Under the pieces are notes generated by a model, which saw only the letters and a program-made list of their open reading frames with translations, made no database searches and was not told the origin of the DNA. Shown here in pieces: positions 8,593 to 19,248 of a stretch of DNA of 64,000 nt. A program made the position numbers and the translations under genes. The stretch spans positions 582,673-646,672 of the forward strand of contig NZ_JAGQBJ010000001.1 in the NCBI RefSeq assembly GCF_024345575.1. Reading direction: 5' to 3'. This stretch comes from Cyanobium sp. Morenito 9A2. Lineage in GTDB: Bacteria > Cyanobacteriota > Cyanobacteriia > PCC-6307 > Cyanobiaceae. Every line of letters starts with the position of its first letter. Positions within the stretch are counted from its first letter, which is position 1.

Positions 8593-9684
8593 ATGGGTGT
8601 CCTCACCGCACTGGCGATCCTGGCGGGCCTGATCGTTGTGCATGAGGCGGGCCACTTCTTTGCCGCCACCTGGCAGGGCATCCGCGTCAGCAGCTTCTCG
8701 ATCGGCTTCGGGCCGGTGCTGATCGAGCGCCAGCGCCGGGGCGTGCAGTTTGCCCTGCGCGCCTTCCCCCTGGGAGGCTTCGTGGCCTTCCCCGGCGACG
8801 ATGACGACGGCAGCGCCATTGCGAGCGATGACCCCGATCTGCTGCGCAACCGCCCCCTCACCCAGCGCGCCCTGGTGATCGCCGCCGGCGTGATCGCCAA
8901 CCTGCTGCTGGCCTACGCGGTGCTGCTGGGCCAGGGCCTGGTGCTGGGCATGCCCACGGGCTTCAGCGCCACCCCCGGGGTGCTGGTGGTGGCCGTGCAA
9001 CCCGGCCAGGCGGCGGCCAGCGCTGGCCTTCTGGCCGGTGATCGGATTGTTTCGCTCTCCGGGGTGCCGATCGCCGGTGGCCAGGAGGCCGTGGCGGAGA
9101 TGGTGGAGCAGATCAAAGGCGCCCCTGGCCAGGCGCTGCAGCTGGAGGTGGAACGCGGCGCCCGCCGGATGTCCCTGCGCCTCACCCCCGCCGACCTGCG
9201 CGGCAGCGGCCGCATCGGCGCCCAGCTGCAACCCAATGGCACCGAGTCCTTCCGCCCCCCCACCAGCCCCCTGGAGCTGGTCGGCCAGGCCAACCGGGAG
9301 TTCTCCCAGCTCCTGGGCCGCACCGTCGATGGTTTCGTGACCCTCGCCACCCACTTCGGCGAGACCGCCGGCCAGGTGTCGGGCCCGGTGAAGATCGTCG
9401 AGATGGGGGCCTCGCTGGCCAAGCAGGGCGGCAGCAGCCTGTTCGTGTTCACGGCCTTGATCTCCATCAACCTGGCGGTGCTCAACGCCCTGCCCCTGCC
9501 GCTGCTCGATGGCGGACAGTTCGCACTGCTGCTGCTTGAGGGCGTGCGCGGCAAGCCCATCTCCGATCGCCTGCAGAACGCTTTCCTCCAATCCGGTTTC
9601 GTGTTGCTGGTGAGCCTGAGCGTGGTGTTGATCGTCAAGGACACCTCCCAGCTGCCTCTGGTGCAGCAGCTGCTCAACCGCTGA
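8593..9684 (+). CDS. rseP: Site-2 protease family zinc metalloprotease (RseP)
   Basis: The 363-aa integral inner-membrane protease carries out regulated intramembrane proteolysis. The zinc-binding HEAGH motif is at residues 17-21 in the first membrane segment. A PDZ domain occupies about residues 115-200 (AGLLAGDRIVSLSGVPI). The third zinc ligand lies in the C-terminal LNALPLPLLDGGQF, followed by a last membrane helix. The length is normal. It belongs to a serS-rseP-nth-rpsN run with gaps of 31-42 bases. The gene symbol follows the family; the physiological substrate in cyanobacteria is not evident from sequence. Confidence 0.93.
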   Translation: MGVLTALAILAGLIVVHEAGHFFAATWQGIRVSSFSIGFGPVLIERQRRGVQFALRAFPLGGFVAFPGDDDDGSAIASDDPDLLRNRPLTQRALVIAAGVIANLLLAYAVLLGQGLVLGMPTGFSATPGVLVVAVQPGQAAASAGLLAGDRIVSLSGVPIAGGQEAVAEMVEQIKGAPGQALQLEVERGARRMSLRLTPADLRGSGRIGAQLQPNGTESFRPPTSPLELVGQANREFSQLLGRTVDGFVTLATHFGETAGQVSGPVKIVEMGASLAKQGGSSLFVFTALISINLAVLNALPLPLLDGGQFALLLLEGVRGKPISDRLQNAFLQSGFVLLVSLSVVLIVKDTSQLPLVQQLLNR

Positions 9685-9715
9685 ATCCACCGGCCAGCAC
9701 CGCCCCGACCAGCCC

Positions 9716-10366
9716 ATGCCCCGTTTCCCCAGTGCCCGCACCCGGGCCCCGCTGATCTTGGCGCGGCTGGGGGAGCTCTACCCCGACGCCACCTGCTCGC
9801 TTGATTGGCGCACCCCCTGGGAGCTGCTGGTGGCGACCATGCTCTCGGCCCAGTGCACCGATGAACGCGTCAACAAGGTCACCCCGGCCCTGTTCGAGCG
9901 CTTCCCCGATGCCGCCGCCGCCGCCGCCGTGACCGGCCTCGATGTGGAGCCCTACGTGAAATCCACGGGCTTCTTTCGCAACAAGGCCAAGAACATCGTC
10001 GCCAGCTCGCGCCTGCTGATGGAGCGCCACGGCGGTGCGGTGCCGGCCTCGATGGAGGAGCTGTTGGAGCTGCCCGGCGTGGCGCGCAAGACCGCCAACG
10101 TGGTTCTGGCCCATGCCTTCGGCATCAACGCCGGCGTCACGGTGGACACTCACGTGAAACGGCTCAGCAACCGCCTGGGTCTGACCAAACAGAGCGATCC
10201 CCGCCGGATCGAGCCGGAGCTGATGAAGCTGCTGCCCCAGCCGATGTGGGAATTGTTCTCGATCCGGCTGATCTTCCACGGCCGCGCCGTCTGCAACGCC
10301 CGCAAGCCCGCCTGCGACGGCTGCCCGATCGAGGACCTCTGCCCGAGCCATCCGGCCAGGCGGTAA
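9716..10366 (+). CDS. nth: Endonuclease III (DNA glycosylase/AP lyase)
   Basis: The 216-aa base-excision repair enzyme removes oxidised pyrimidines. The helix-hairpin-helix with catalytic Lys is [18 protein letters not shown]. The catalytic Asp is in [13 protein letters not shown]. The C-terminal [4Fe-4S] loop follows the C-x6-C-x2-C-x5-C pattern in [18 protein letters not shown]. All key residues are intact. Confidence 0.97.
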   Translation: MPRFPSARTRAPLILARLGELYPDATCSLDWRTPWELLVATMLSAQCTDERVNKVTPALFERFPDAAAAAAVTGLDVEPYVKSTGFFRNKAKNIVASSRLLMERHGGAVPASMEELLELPGVARKTANVVLAHAFGINAGVTVDTHVKRLSNRLGLTKQSDPRRIEPELMKLLPQPMWELFSIRLIFHGRAVCNARKPACDGCPIEDLCPSHPARR

Positions 10367-10400
10367 GCTCGGCTATCTCCTGCTACCCGAACACAGCCGC

Positions 10401-10703
10401 ATGGCGAAGAAGTCGATGATCGCGCGTGATGTGAAGCGCAAGAAGATGGTCGAGCGCTTCTCGGCCAAGCGCGCTGCGCTGATGGAGGCCTTCGGGGCAG
10501 CGGCTGATCCGATGGCGCGCCTGGAGATCCACCGCAAGATCCAGGGCCTGCCCCGCAACAGCGCCCCCAACCGCGTGCGCAACCGTTGCTGGGCCACTGG
10601 CAAACCCCGCGGCTACTACCGCGATTTCGGCCTGTGCCGCAACCAGCTGCGGGAGCGGGCCCACAAGGGGCTCCTGCCCGGCGTCACCAAATCCAGCTGG
10701 TGA
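10401..10703 (+). CDS. rpsN: 30S ribosomal protein S14
   Basis: This is the 100-aa zinc-free form of S14, with the basic N-terminus [20 protein letters not shown] and the conserved C-terminus [20 protein letters not shown] ending in KSSW. It lies outside the main ribosomal protein operons, as usual in cyanobacteria. A factor-independent terminator follows about 40 bases downstream. Confidence 0.97.
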   Translation: MAKKSMIARDVKRKKMVERFSAKRAALMEAFGAAADPMARLEIHRKIQGLPRNSAPNRVRNRCWATGKPRGYYRDFGLCRNQLRERAHKGLLPGVTKSSW

Positions 10704-10740
10704 TTCAGCCGGCGGCTGCCCCCACCAGGGCGCGCCAAGG

Positions 10741-10766
10741 GGGGTCCCGCCAGGGGCCCCTTTTTT
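10741..10766 (+). terminator. Intrinsic terminator after rpsN
   Basis: An 8-bp stem GGGGTCCC / GGGGCCCC (one G-T pair) with a GCCA loop is followed immediately by six T residues. It would end the serS-rseP-nth-rpsN transcripts ahead of pnp. Confidence 0.85.
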
Positions 10767-10867
10767 GCGCCCCGACCTCCCGCGCCACACCCCTGGGCCC
10801 CCTGCCCCAGGAGGTGTGCGCACCGAATGCGAGAATGCCATTTGACAAAAAACGGACATAAGCGCAC

Positions 10868-12997
<2,130 letters not shown>

Positions 12998-13008
12998 GTC
13001 CCACCCTC

Positions 13009-13037
13009 CCCAGGGCTGGGCCACCGCCAGCCCTGGG
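13009..13037. terminator. Perfect 11-bp hairpin between convergent pnp and cysQ
   Basis: CCCAGGGCTGG, a 7-base loop, then CCAGCCCTGGG, located in the 52-base gap between the two stop codons. There is no T-run on either side, so it may be a weak bidirectional terminator or an RNA 3'-end stabiliser. That role is inference from position. Confidence 0.55.
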
Positions 13038-13049
13038 ACCCTCCGCTGG

Positions 13050-13979
13050 CTACACCGCGAAGCCCGGATCAATCACGGCCAGCGCCGCCAAGGCCCGATC
13101 AGAGAGGGCCCCGTGGCTGACGCCATGGCTGGCGATCAGACAGCCGGCCTGGCGCACGTCGCCATCGTTGTAGGAGAGGGGGCGGCCATCGGCATGGGTG
13201 AAGGCCCCACCGGCGGCCCTCAACACCGCTTCGGGAGCCGCCATGTCCCAGTCCTTGGGGGCACTCCTGCCGGAGAGGGAGATGTAGAGGTCGGCTTCGC
13301 CCCGCAGAATCGTGGCCACCTTGCCGCCCACGCTGCCGATCGCCCTGGTGTCGCCCAGGGCCAGGGCCTCGAGAAGGTGCTCCAGCCTCTCGTCGCGGTG
13401 ATTGCGGCTGGCCACCAGCACCAGCTCCCTCAGCAGGCTGCGGCGGCTCAGGGCCGGTGGGAACTGTTCGCCGGAGCGGTCCTCCCGCCAGGCGCGGCCG
13501 TTGCCATCGGCGCCGATCCAGCCGATCCAGAGCTCCTCAGGTTCGGGCAGCAGCACCACCCCCAGCACCGGGCGATGGTCCTTCACCAGGGCCAGATGCA
13601 CGGCGTACTCACCGGTGCCCTGCAGGAAATCCTTCGTGCCATCGAGGGGATCGAGGATCCACAGCCACTCGGCGGGCAAGGGTTCGCCCGCCCGCAGCTG
13701 CGCGCCAGCGGTCTCCTCGCTGAGCACGGTCCAGTCGGTCTGCGGGAAGGCGGCGGCGAGTCCCTCCAGCAACCAGCTGTTCACCGCCAGATCCGCCGCC
13801 GATACGGGCCCCTCGCCGCCCTCCTCCACGCCCAGAGCACGGGGGAAGCCATGGGGAGGCTGCTCGCCGCGGGCATAGGCCCGCAGGATGTCCGCAGCGC
13901 CCCAGCTCAACCGACGTAACTCCCGGAACAACCCCTCAGGCTCAACGTCGGGGGGCAGGATCGCGGTGGCCGGCATCAT
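13050..13979 (-). CDS. cysQ: 3'(2'),5'-bisphosphate nucleotidase CysQ (inositol monophosphatase family)
   Basis: The 309-aa Li-sensitive, Mg-dependent phosphatase would hydrolyse PAP formed in sulfate assimilation. The metal-binding motifs are SEET near residue 82, followed by WILDPLDGTKDFLQGTGEYA, and the C-terminal DWDMAAPEAVLRAAGG. The length is slightly above bacterial CysQ. Some related proteins act on fructose-1,6-bisphosphate or inositol phosphates, so the substrate is inferred. The gene faces pnp tail to tail and is divergent from rsmI, with about 50 bases between. Confidence 0.88.
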   Translation of the reverse strand: MMPATAILPPDVEPEGLFRELRRLSWGAADILRAYARGEQPPHGFPRALGVEEGGEGPVSAADLAVNSWLLEGLAAAFPQTDWTVLSEETAGAQLRAGEPLPAEWLWILDPLDGTKDFLQGTGEYAVHLALVKDHRPVLGVVLLPEPEELWIGWIGADGNGRAWREDRSGEQFPPALSRRSLLRELVLVASRNHRDERLEHLLEALALGDTRAIGSVGGKVATILRGEADLYISLSGRSAPKDWDMAAPEAVLRAAGGAFTHADGRPLSYNDGDVRQAGCLIASHGVSHGALSDRALAALAVIDPGFAV

Positions 13980-14029
13980 GGAACGACGAAAAGGGGCATC
14001 GGGACGACCAACCGCCCGCGAGGTGCATT

Positions 14030-14884
14030 GTGCAGGAACCTGAACCCGCCGCCGGCGTCCTCTATCTGGTGGGCACGCCGATCGGTAACCGCGACGACCT
14101 CTCCCCCCGGGCCCTCAAGGTGCTCGCCGGTGTGGACCGCATCGCCTGCGAGGACACCCGCCGCAGCGGGCTGCTGCTGGCGGGCTTCGGCATCCGCTCC
14201 AAGCTGCTCAGCTTCCATGAGCACAACCGCCTGGCCCGTATCCCCCAGCTGCTGGAGGCCCTGGAGCGGGGCGAGCGACTGGCCTTGATCAGCGATGCCG
14301 GCCTGCCGGGGATCTGCGATCCGGGCGAGGAGCTGGTGGCGGCGGCGCGGGCGGCCGGCCGCACGGTGATCTGCGTTCCAGGCCCCTGCGCCGTGACCAC
14401 CGCCCTGGTGAGCAGCGGCCTGCCCAGTGGCCGCTTCTGCTTCGAGGGCTTTCTGCCGCCCAAGCGCAACCCGCGAAGGGCGCGGCTGAAGGAGCTGGCG
14501 GCAGAGCCGCGCACCCTCGTGCTCTATGAGGCCCCCCACCGGCTGGAGGATCTGCTGGAGGATCTGCTCGAAATGCTCGGAGACCGGCCGTTGCAGGTGG
14601 CCCGGGAGCTCACCAAGCGCCACGAACAGCAGATCGGCCCCACGGTGGCCGCCGCCCTGGCCCATTTCAGGGTGACCGCACCCCTCGGGGAATGCACCCT
14701 GGTGCTGGGCGGGGCACCGCCGCTGATCGAGGAAGCCCCCGATGAGCAGGAGCTGTTGGCGGAGCTGCAGCGCCGGGTGGCGGCGGGGGCCAGCCCCCGG
14801 GATGCGGCCCGTCAGTTAGCGGAGGTCCGGGGCCTCTCGCGCCGGAGCCTCTACGGTTTGCTACACCGGAGCGAAGAACCCTGA
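14030..14884 (+). CDS. rsmI: 16S rRNA (cytidine1402-2'-O)-methyltransferase
   Basis: The 284-aa enzyme of the tetrapyrrole-methylase fold methylates C1402 of 16S rRNA. Hallmarks are LYLVGTPIGNRDDLSPRALK at the N-terminus, ISDAGLPGICDPGEELV, VPGPCAVTTALVSSGLPSGR and EGFLPPK. The start is GTG at 14030. Its stop overlaps the ATG of the next gene (TGATG), suggesting coupled translation. Confidence 0.95.
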   Translation: MQEPEPAAGVLYLVGTPIGNRDDLSPRALKVLAGVDRIACEDTRRSGLLLAGFGIRSKLLSFHEHNRLARIPQLLEALERGERLALISDAGLPGICDPGEELVAAARAAGRTVICVPGPCAVTTALVSSGLPSGRFCFEGFLPPKRNPRRARLKELAAEPRTLVLYEAPHRLEDLLEDLLEMLGDRPLQVARELTKRHEQQIGPTVAAALAHFRVTAPLGECTLVLGGAPPLIEEAPDEQELLAELQRRVAAGASPRDAARQLAEVRGLSRRSLYGLLHRSEEP

Positions 14885-15141
14885 TGCTGCTGCGTCTGCG
14901 CCTGCTGCTCGCCAGCGCCGGCGGTGGTCTTCTGCTGCTGTTGATCCTGTGTCTGGGGGCCCAGAACCTCCATGACCGCCCCAGCCTGAACTTGGGGCTG
15001 GGCCGCAACGTGGCACCGCTGCCCAGCGGCTTCCTGGTGGGCCTGGCCCTGGTGGTGGGGGTGATCAGCGGTGGCGCCAGCGCTGCCCTGTTGTTGCCGG
15101 GATCGGCCACAGACCACGATCAGGAGCCGGGCAACGCGTAG
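14884..15141 (+). CDS. Small two-helix membrane protein, unknown function
   Basis: The 85-aa protein has two hydrophobic segments, residues 3-25 (LRLRLLLASAGGGLLLLLIL) and about 48-72 (SGFLVGLALVVGVISGGASA), joined by a short polar loop with the sequence NLGLGRNVAPLPSG. The layout resembles LapA/DUF1049-like small membrane proteins common in cyanobacteria, but I cannot assign it firmly. Its ATG overlaps the rsmI stop. Its last 22 bases overlap the 3' end of the convergent HTH gene. Confidence 0.7.
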   Translation: MLLRLRLLLASAGGGLLLLLILCLGAQNLHDRPSLNLGLGRNVAPLPSGFLVGLALVVGVISGGASAALLLPGSATDHDQEPGNA

Positions 15142-15899
15142 AGGGACCCCTCCAGCACCAGGCGGCTGATGCCCTGGGAGAGCAGGTAGGGGGCCGTGCG
15201 CTCCAGCACCCCGCTGTCGGGCACCTTGATCACCCGCTGGCTGCGACCGCAGTGGCGCTTGGCCTGGCGTGGGTTGGCGAAGACCACCAGGGCCTGGCGC
15301 CCACTCTCATCGGCGCTGAGGGCGCCCAGCTCCGGGAAATCCGTGAGCGGCCGTGCCTGCAGCTCCACGGTTTTGTCCACCAGCAGGTAGACGCTGCTGG
15401 GCAAGGCGTCAGCGGTGAGCGGCTGGGGTGCCGCGGGGGGCCGGTCCTCGATCGTCAGATCCACGGCCACGGTCACGAACTCGTTGGCCTCGAAAGGTTC
15501 GCCCTCGTCATCGCTCTCCAGATCAGGATCGTCCTGGCCGTCATCGCCGAAATCATCGGCGTCATCGATGGCGAGCACCCGGTGCTGGTCGCCCCCCCCC
15601 TCCCCGGAAGGATCCAAGGCGTCCTCCAGGACATCAGGGGTCAGGGTCACGGGTTCGGGCTCCGGCAAGGGGTCCACGGCCACCGGCGCCAGCTGGTCCG
15701 TCTCTGGGGCCGCCGCCCCCCGGGAACGCTGCTGCTTGATGGCGGCGTAGGTGTCAGGATCCAGGGCCGCCTTGACCACCCGGCTGACGGTGTTGGGGCT
15801 GCAGCCGTAGGCCTCGGCCAGGGACTGGAAGCTCTCACCGTCCCGGTAGCGAGCCACCAGGTGCTGTTTTTGGCTGTCGCTGAGCCGGTTGACCGCCAT
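15120..15899 (-). CDS. Helix-turn-helix protein with acidic linker
   Basis: With the start at 15899 (MAVNRLSDSQKQHLVARYRD) the protein has 259 aa. Residues about 5-45 form a homeodomain-like or resolvase-type helix-turn-helix (FQSLAEAYGCSPNTVSRVVK). A long acidic, Pro/Asp/Glu-rich linker follows (about 60-150). The folded C-terminal part is about 100 aa, with VYLLVDKTVELQARPL, LVVFANPRQAKRHCGRSQR and a hydrophobic end. Such proteins appear to be conserved in picocyanobacteria as putative regulators. No target is known to me. A start 7 codons earlier (15920) is possible but adds a non-conserved segment. Confidence 0.75.
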   Translation of the reverse strand: MAVNRLSDSQKQHLVARYRDGESFQSLAEAYGCSPNTVSRVVKAALDPDTYAAIKQQRSRGAAAPETDQLAPVAVDPLPEPEPVTLTPDVLEDALDPSGEGGGDQHRVLAIDDADDFGDDGQDDPDLESDDEGEPFEANEFVTVAVDLTIEDRPPAAPQPLTADALPSSVYLLVDKTVELQARPLTDFPELGALSADESGRQALVVFANPRQAKRHCGRSQRVIKVPDSGVLERTAPYLLSQGISRLVLEGSLYALPGS

Positions 15900-15962
15900 G
15901 AACCAGATCCGCGCAGCCAACCATTCTAGGGGCCTGAGGAGTTTGAGTCTTGGGGCCCCCGG

Positions 15963-16361
15963 TTAGCGCAGGTCGTCGAGCCGACGCACCTTCATGGCAT
16001 CCACCCAGGAGGTCTTGAAGTAGGGCTCCAGGAAGCTGCTTTTGGGGAAGCGTCCGCTGCTGAAGACCAGGCCCATGAAAGTCACCTGGGGCGCGGGCTC
16101 GATCCAGCGCACCTCCACCGCCAGGGTCAGTTCAGCCTCGCTGTGGGGATCAACGATCCGCAGAGCACCACGGTCCCCCACCACGACGGCACGGGCGATC
16201 GGCACCACCAGACAGGTTCCCAGGGGACTGATGTCCCAGAGCTTGCCCTCGAGGGTTTCCCCCCCATCGCTGGGACTGAAATCTCCAGCCACCACAGCCA
16301 TGGACGACGGGAGGAGATACCGCTTGTGGCGACGGGGGATTTCTGGCCCTGAACCGGTCAT
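15963..16361 (-). CDS. PilZ-domain protein
   Basis: The 132-aa protein carries the two PilZ signatures for cyclic-di-GMP binding: an R-x3-R element (RRHKRY, residues 10-15) and a D-x-S-x2-G element (WDISPLGTCLVV, about 43-54). The beta-barrel continues through VEVRWIEPAPQVTFMGLVF. It may link second-messenger levels to motility or surface traits. It is followed by a truncated paralogue at 16380-16577, and a further full paralogue lies at 17447-17797, all on the same strand. Confidence 0.8.
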   Translation of the reverse strand: MTGSGPEIPRRHKRYLLPSSMAVVAGDFSPSDGGETLEGKLWDISPLGTCLVVPIARAVVVGDRGALRIVDPHSEAELTLAVEVRWIEPAPQVTFMGLVFSSGRFPKSSFLEPYFKTSWVDAMKVRRLDDLR

Positions 16362-16379
16362 GGTGAGGGCGCTGCGGGC

Positions 16380-16577
16380 TCAGATCAGCCCATCTTCACG
16401 GTTCTTCCGCCTTTGGTCCACCCAGGCTGTCTCCCTGTCATCGTCGGGAAGGGATCCGCGACCCAGCAACGCTCCGGCGACGACGATCCCAAGGAAGGTG
16501 ACCTGCCCGGAGGGTCTCGCCCAGCCCACCTGAGCCCCGATGGTCACGGTTCCGTGCTTGAGCTGATGGGGGATCAA
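16380..16577 (-). pseudogene. PilZ-domain gene remnant (C-terminal half)
   Basis: The readable 65 aa (HGTVTIGAQVGWARPSGQVT, FLGIVVAG, ETAWVDQRRK) align by eye with the C-terminal half of the neighbouring PilZ protein (AELTLAVEVRWIEPAPQVTF, MGLVFSSG, KTSWVDAMK). Similarity can be followed upstream to about 16640, but the RxxxR and DxSxxG N-terminal half is missing. This looks like a tandem duplicate that has lost its 5' half. Confidence 0.6.
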
Positions 16578-16917
16578 GAGAGATCCAAGGATGTTGGTCC
16601 TGATGGGCCCATCGACATGGACCTGCAGACAGAGCGCCGTTGAACGGAGATCTCAGATTTGGTCTAAGGTGGCGCGTTGCCTAGGAACAGTGCATTCCGC
16701 CGCAATGACTGCGAGGGAGGAGGGAAGGGGATCACAATTATGTCGCCGCGGAGGTAGATCACTGGGAAGGTTCATCGCCCATCAACCGCTAGAACCACGG
16801 CGAAGCGATCCCACCCCCTCTGCAGGACTTACACTGAAGCCAATGCAGCGGTCAAGGCTGCGAAGGGGCTGGCGCCATGAGCTAGCTCCAATGATGCAGC
16901 TCCTTGCTTGGAGTCCT
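16578..16917. other. Intergenic, upstream of tRNA-Arg
   Basis: Apart from the first about 60 bases, which continue the PilZ remnant, I see no gene. The promoter of the tRNA presumably lies near its right end, but no clear hexamers stand out. Confidence 0.5.
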
Positions 16918-16991
16918 GCTCCCTTAGCTCAGCTGGATAGAGCAGCTGCCTTCTAAGCAGCCGGTCGTGTGTTCGAATCACACAGGGGGCG
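16918..16991 (+). tRNA. tRNA-Arg (anticodon UCU)
   Basis: A 74-base cloverleaf without encoded CCA. The acceptor strands GCTCCCT and AGGGGGC pair with one G-T pair. The D-arm is AGCTCAGCTGGATAGAGC and the anticodon loop is CTTCTAA with anticodon TCT. The T-arm is GTGTG-TTCGAAT-CACAC. It decodes AGA and AGG. The 3' end shows no obvious duplicated copy nearby, so there is no evidence for an element integrated here. Confidence 0.95.
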
Positions 16992-17446
16992 TGAATCAAT
17001 CCAGGTGGGCCTTTTTCACTGGCTTCCTGTGGGCCATGGAGGCCGCCACCGAGAATCGAATCTCAACGGTGCGCCATCCCAGCTTCGACGAACCCAGGGT
17101 CCTCTAGGCCATCGATCGGACGCCGTCAAGCCGCTGAGCTCCCTGAGGCTAGCGGCAAGGGATCAGACCAGCTGGCGGTTGCCGAGGTTCAAGCCGTCAA
17201 GCGGCGTGGCAAGGATCCGTTGATTGAATCGATCGTCGAACATGATGGACCTTCCACTCTCAGTCCCCGCTACGGGAAGGGATTGCTCGGCTTCCCCCAC
17301 CCGATTCATGTCACGCTCCATGCCAATCAATGCATAAAGAACAGATCTGCTGAGCAAAGTCAATGATTGCCGTTAAGAGGCGGCATAAGGCATACAACAA
17401 TCTTTATCACGGCCTCGCTTTCTGACAAAATTATCTCAGAAATCAT
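16992..17446. other. Intergenic, no gene recognised
   Basis: About 455 bases between tRNA-Arg and the next PilZ gene. A T-run follows the tRNA at about 17012, possibly marking its termination. A 66-codon frame on the minus strand (17163-17363) has no recognisable features. Confidence 0.5.
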
Positions 17447-17797
17447 TCAAAGATAGGGCGACAGAAAATGGCCTGATGCAGGCAGAGTTGAACCGAACAC
17501 GAACCCGATCATGGTCGTGTTCTCCTGGGCATAGGTCCAACACACCTCAGCCAACTGGGTCTGCTCCTGCAGGGTGTCAACACTGCGAAACGTCAAGGAT
17601 CCAATCGTGTTTTCTTGGATCACTACCCGACCAAGAAGAATCATGCAAGCACCCTGCGAGCTCAGATCCCACAGCCGTCCCACATGGGACTTCTTTCCCG
17701 GCTCGGAGAACTCGGCCAGGATTCGATCAAAGGCTTCCGGCAAGCGTTTCCTCTCACCACCACGACGCAGGAATTCCGATTCGGATGAAGCAGGCAT
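17447..17797 (-). CDS. PilZ-domain protein (second intact copy)
   Basis: The 116-aa protein has an Arg-rich N-terminal element (RRGGERKRLPEAFD) and WDLSSQGACMILLGR, corresponding to the PilZ D-x-S-x2-G motif. VCWTYAQENTTMIGFVFGS forms the later barrel strands. Overall arrangement and size match the 15963-16361 gene, but identity is low. The first arginine motif is less canonical, so cyclic-di-GMP binding is uncertain. The base composition of the surrounding 17.1-17.8 kb segment is lower in GC than the core genes. Confidence 0.7.
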   Translation of the reverse strand: MPASSESEFLRRGGERKRLPEAFDRILAEFSEPGKKSHVGRLWDLSSQGACMILLGRVVIQENTIGSLTFRSVDTLQEQTQLAEVCWTYAQENTTMIGFVFGSTLPASGHFLSPYL

Positions 17798-18112
17798 ACA
17801 ACGTCAGGGGCTCAGGCGTGACCAGGCGATGAGACTAGCCAGGGGCATTCTGCAAGTCAGCCATCAACGCTTCATCCCGCCACCCCACGGGGCCGCACCA
17901 GGGGAGCCAACCAGGCCGGGAGACTCAGCCCCGATAGCCAGGGCATGGTGCCCGCCGTCTCAATCAGTGCTGACTGAGACACACCTGGCCAACGGAGAAG
18001 TGGGCAGGCCTTCATGCCCCTGGTCAGCAGCGGCTCCACGGCCCCACCGCCATGGGCACACACCTTCGCCATCAACCATGCCTGCCAGCCTGAAGTTCCC
18101 TCCTGCGCCCCG
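17798..18112. other. Intergenic, no gene recognised
   Basis: About 315 bases. Frames present on either strand are Pro/Arg-rich and look like composition artefacts. This region should carry the promoter of the membrane protein gene at 18113. Confidence 0.4.
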
Positions 18113-18601
18113 ATGAGCACACCCGAGGCGACGGCGGCCTACCAGCTCCGGGCGCGGGAACGCCCCCGTACCACCTGGCTCTGGGCCCTCGCCCAGAACC
18201 TGCCTGTGGTCGGTCTCGCCCCGCAGCTCTATTACGCCTTCAGCCGGCGCACACTCACGCCGATGATCGGTGCCTCCGTGGGCCTGCTGGTGGGCCTGGG
18301 GATCGCGGGCCTGGGTTATGGGGCCCTGGGTCATCCGTCGGCCAGCCTCGAGTGCCTGGCCTTCCTTGATCCGAGCGCCCCGCCGGATCAGCTGGAGCGT
18401 CAGGTGCGCGATTGCCTGCGCCGCTCCCTGCCCGATCGACTGGACGGATCAGTCCTGGAGTGGTCCATGGCGGGGCTGATCACTGCCACGGCGGTGCTGG
18501 GCACCCATGTCGGCCAGACTCAGGCGATCACGGACGCCCGGCGACGACTCGCTGCCCATGGACTTTTGCCAGCGGCCCTGGGCCAAAGCCCAAAGGCCTG
18601 A
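18113..18601 (+). CDS. Membrane protein, unknown function
   Basis: Starting at 18113 (MSTPEATAAYQLRARERP) the protein has 162 aa. It has hydrophobic segments at about residues 20-45 and 48-70 (MIGASVGLLVGLGIAGLGYG), a soluble stretch with two cysteines (SLECLAFL, VRDCLRRS), and a third hydrophobic segment around SMAGLITATAVLGTHVGQ. A reading frame open further upstream lacks similar quality. I do not recognise the family. Confidence 0.6.
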   Translation: MSTPEATAAYQLRARERPRTTWLWALAQNLPVVGLAPQLYYAFSRRTLTPMIGASVGLLVGLGIAGLGYGALGHPSASLECLAFLDPSAPPDQLERQVRDCLRRSLPDRLDGSVLEWSMAGLITATAVLGTHVGQTQAITDARRRLAAHGLLPAALGQSPKA

Positions 18602-18905
18602 AACCAGTTCCCTCCTCACCCGGTGCCTGGGGGCTGCCCTGCCCCTGGCGGCCCTGCCGTTGGTCGGTCTCTTGGTGCTCTCCCCTGCCGGGGCCCTTGG
18701 CCAGCCCACCACCAGCTGCCGCCGGGAGGCCACCCACCGCGATCCCTTCAGCGGCGCCGAAGCCTGGACGGTCGAAACCTGCACCACCACCAACCGCGTC
18801 AGCGGCGAACTGATCCAGTTGCAGACCTGCACCACCAACCGCCGCTACGCCACCACTGAATGTGTCGATCAGGTGCTGCCCCAGAAGCCCCCTCCCAAGC
18901 CCTGA
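18558..18905 (+). CDS. Small exported protein, unknown function
   Basis: The 115-aa protein has a long N-terminal region ending in a signal-peptide-like segment (LALPLAALPLVGLLVLSPAG is approximately this hydrophobic core) and a probable AxA-type cleavage site at about GALGQ. The mature part of about 65 aa has four cysteines and a Thr/Asn-rich pattern (ETCTTTNR, LQTCTTNRR, TTECVDQV). The start is uncertain and overlaps the previous gene by 44 bases. A later start inside the leader is possible. Probably periplasmic. Confidence 0.5.
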   Translation: MDFCQRPWAKAQRPETSSLLTRCLGAALPLAALPLVGLLVLSPAGALGQPTTSCRREATHRDPFSGAEAWTVETCTTTNRVSGELIQLQTCTTNRRYATTECVDQVLPQKPPPKP

Positions 18906-18929
18906 GCCCCCCGGGGATGGGCGCGGCCT

Positions 18930-19211
18930 TCACAGATCCGCCTGCACCGCCGCGCGAATCGTGCAGTCGGCCAGCGGGTAACTGACGCAGAGCAGCGCAA
19001 AGCCCTGGCCGATCTGGTCGTCGTCGAGGAAGCTCTGGTCGGCCTGGTCGACGCTGCCGGCGAGCACCTTGCCCGCGCAGGTGCTGCAGGCGCCGGCGCG
19101 GCAGGAGGAGGGCAGATCGATGCCTTTTTCCTCGGCGGCATCAAGGATGTATTGATCGTCGCCACAGCTGAAGCTGCGACCGTCTTCGAGGGTGATCGTG
19201 AACGAAGCCAT
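18930..19211 (-). CDS. Plant-type [2Fe-2S] ferredoxin
   Basis: The 93-aa protein has the cyanobacterial ferredoxin cluster motif C-x4-C-x2-C...[19 protein letters not shown] plus the distal [13 protein letters not shown]. It starts [20 protein letters not shown]. It is divergent from hoxE with only 37 bases between, so it shares a control region with the hydrogenase operon. A ferredoxin here would fit as electron carrier between NifJ and the hydrogenase, but the pairing is inferred from position. The start is the internal Met at 19211, not the longer frame to 19415. Confidence 0.92.
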   Translation of the reverse strand: MASFTITLEDGRSFSCGDDQYILDAAEEKGIDLPSSCRAGACSTCAGKVLAGSVDQADQSFLDDDQIGQGFALLCVSYPLADCTIRAAVQADL

Positions 19212-19248
19212 GGCGACGCAGGCGAGCGGCTGACCACGTTCTAGCCCT

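Noticed and set aside
10842..10847. TTGACA as the -35 box of a pnp promoter
   Set aside because: It is 21 bases before the GTG start, so a -10 box would fall on the start codon.
16673..16686. CGTTGCCTAGGAAC occurs here and, inverted, at 61121-61135, suggesting a shared element
   Set aside because: A 14-base match is expected by chance several times in 64 kb, and the flanks are unrelated.
16984..16991. tRNA-Arg as an integration site for an island
   Set aside because: No duplicated tRNA 3' end and no integrase gene were found on either side.
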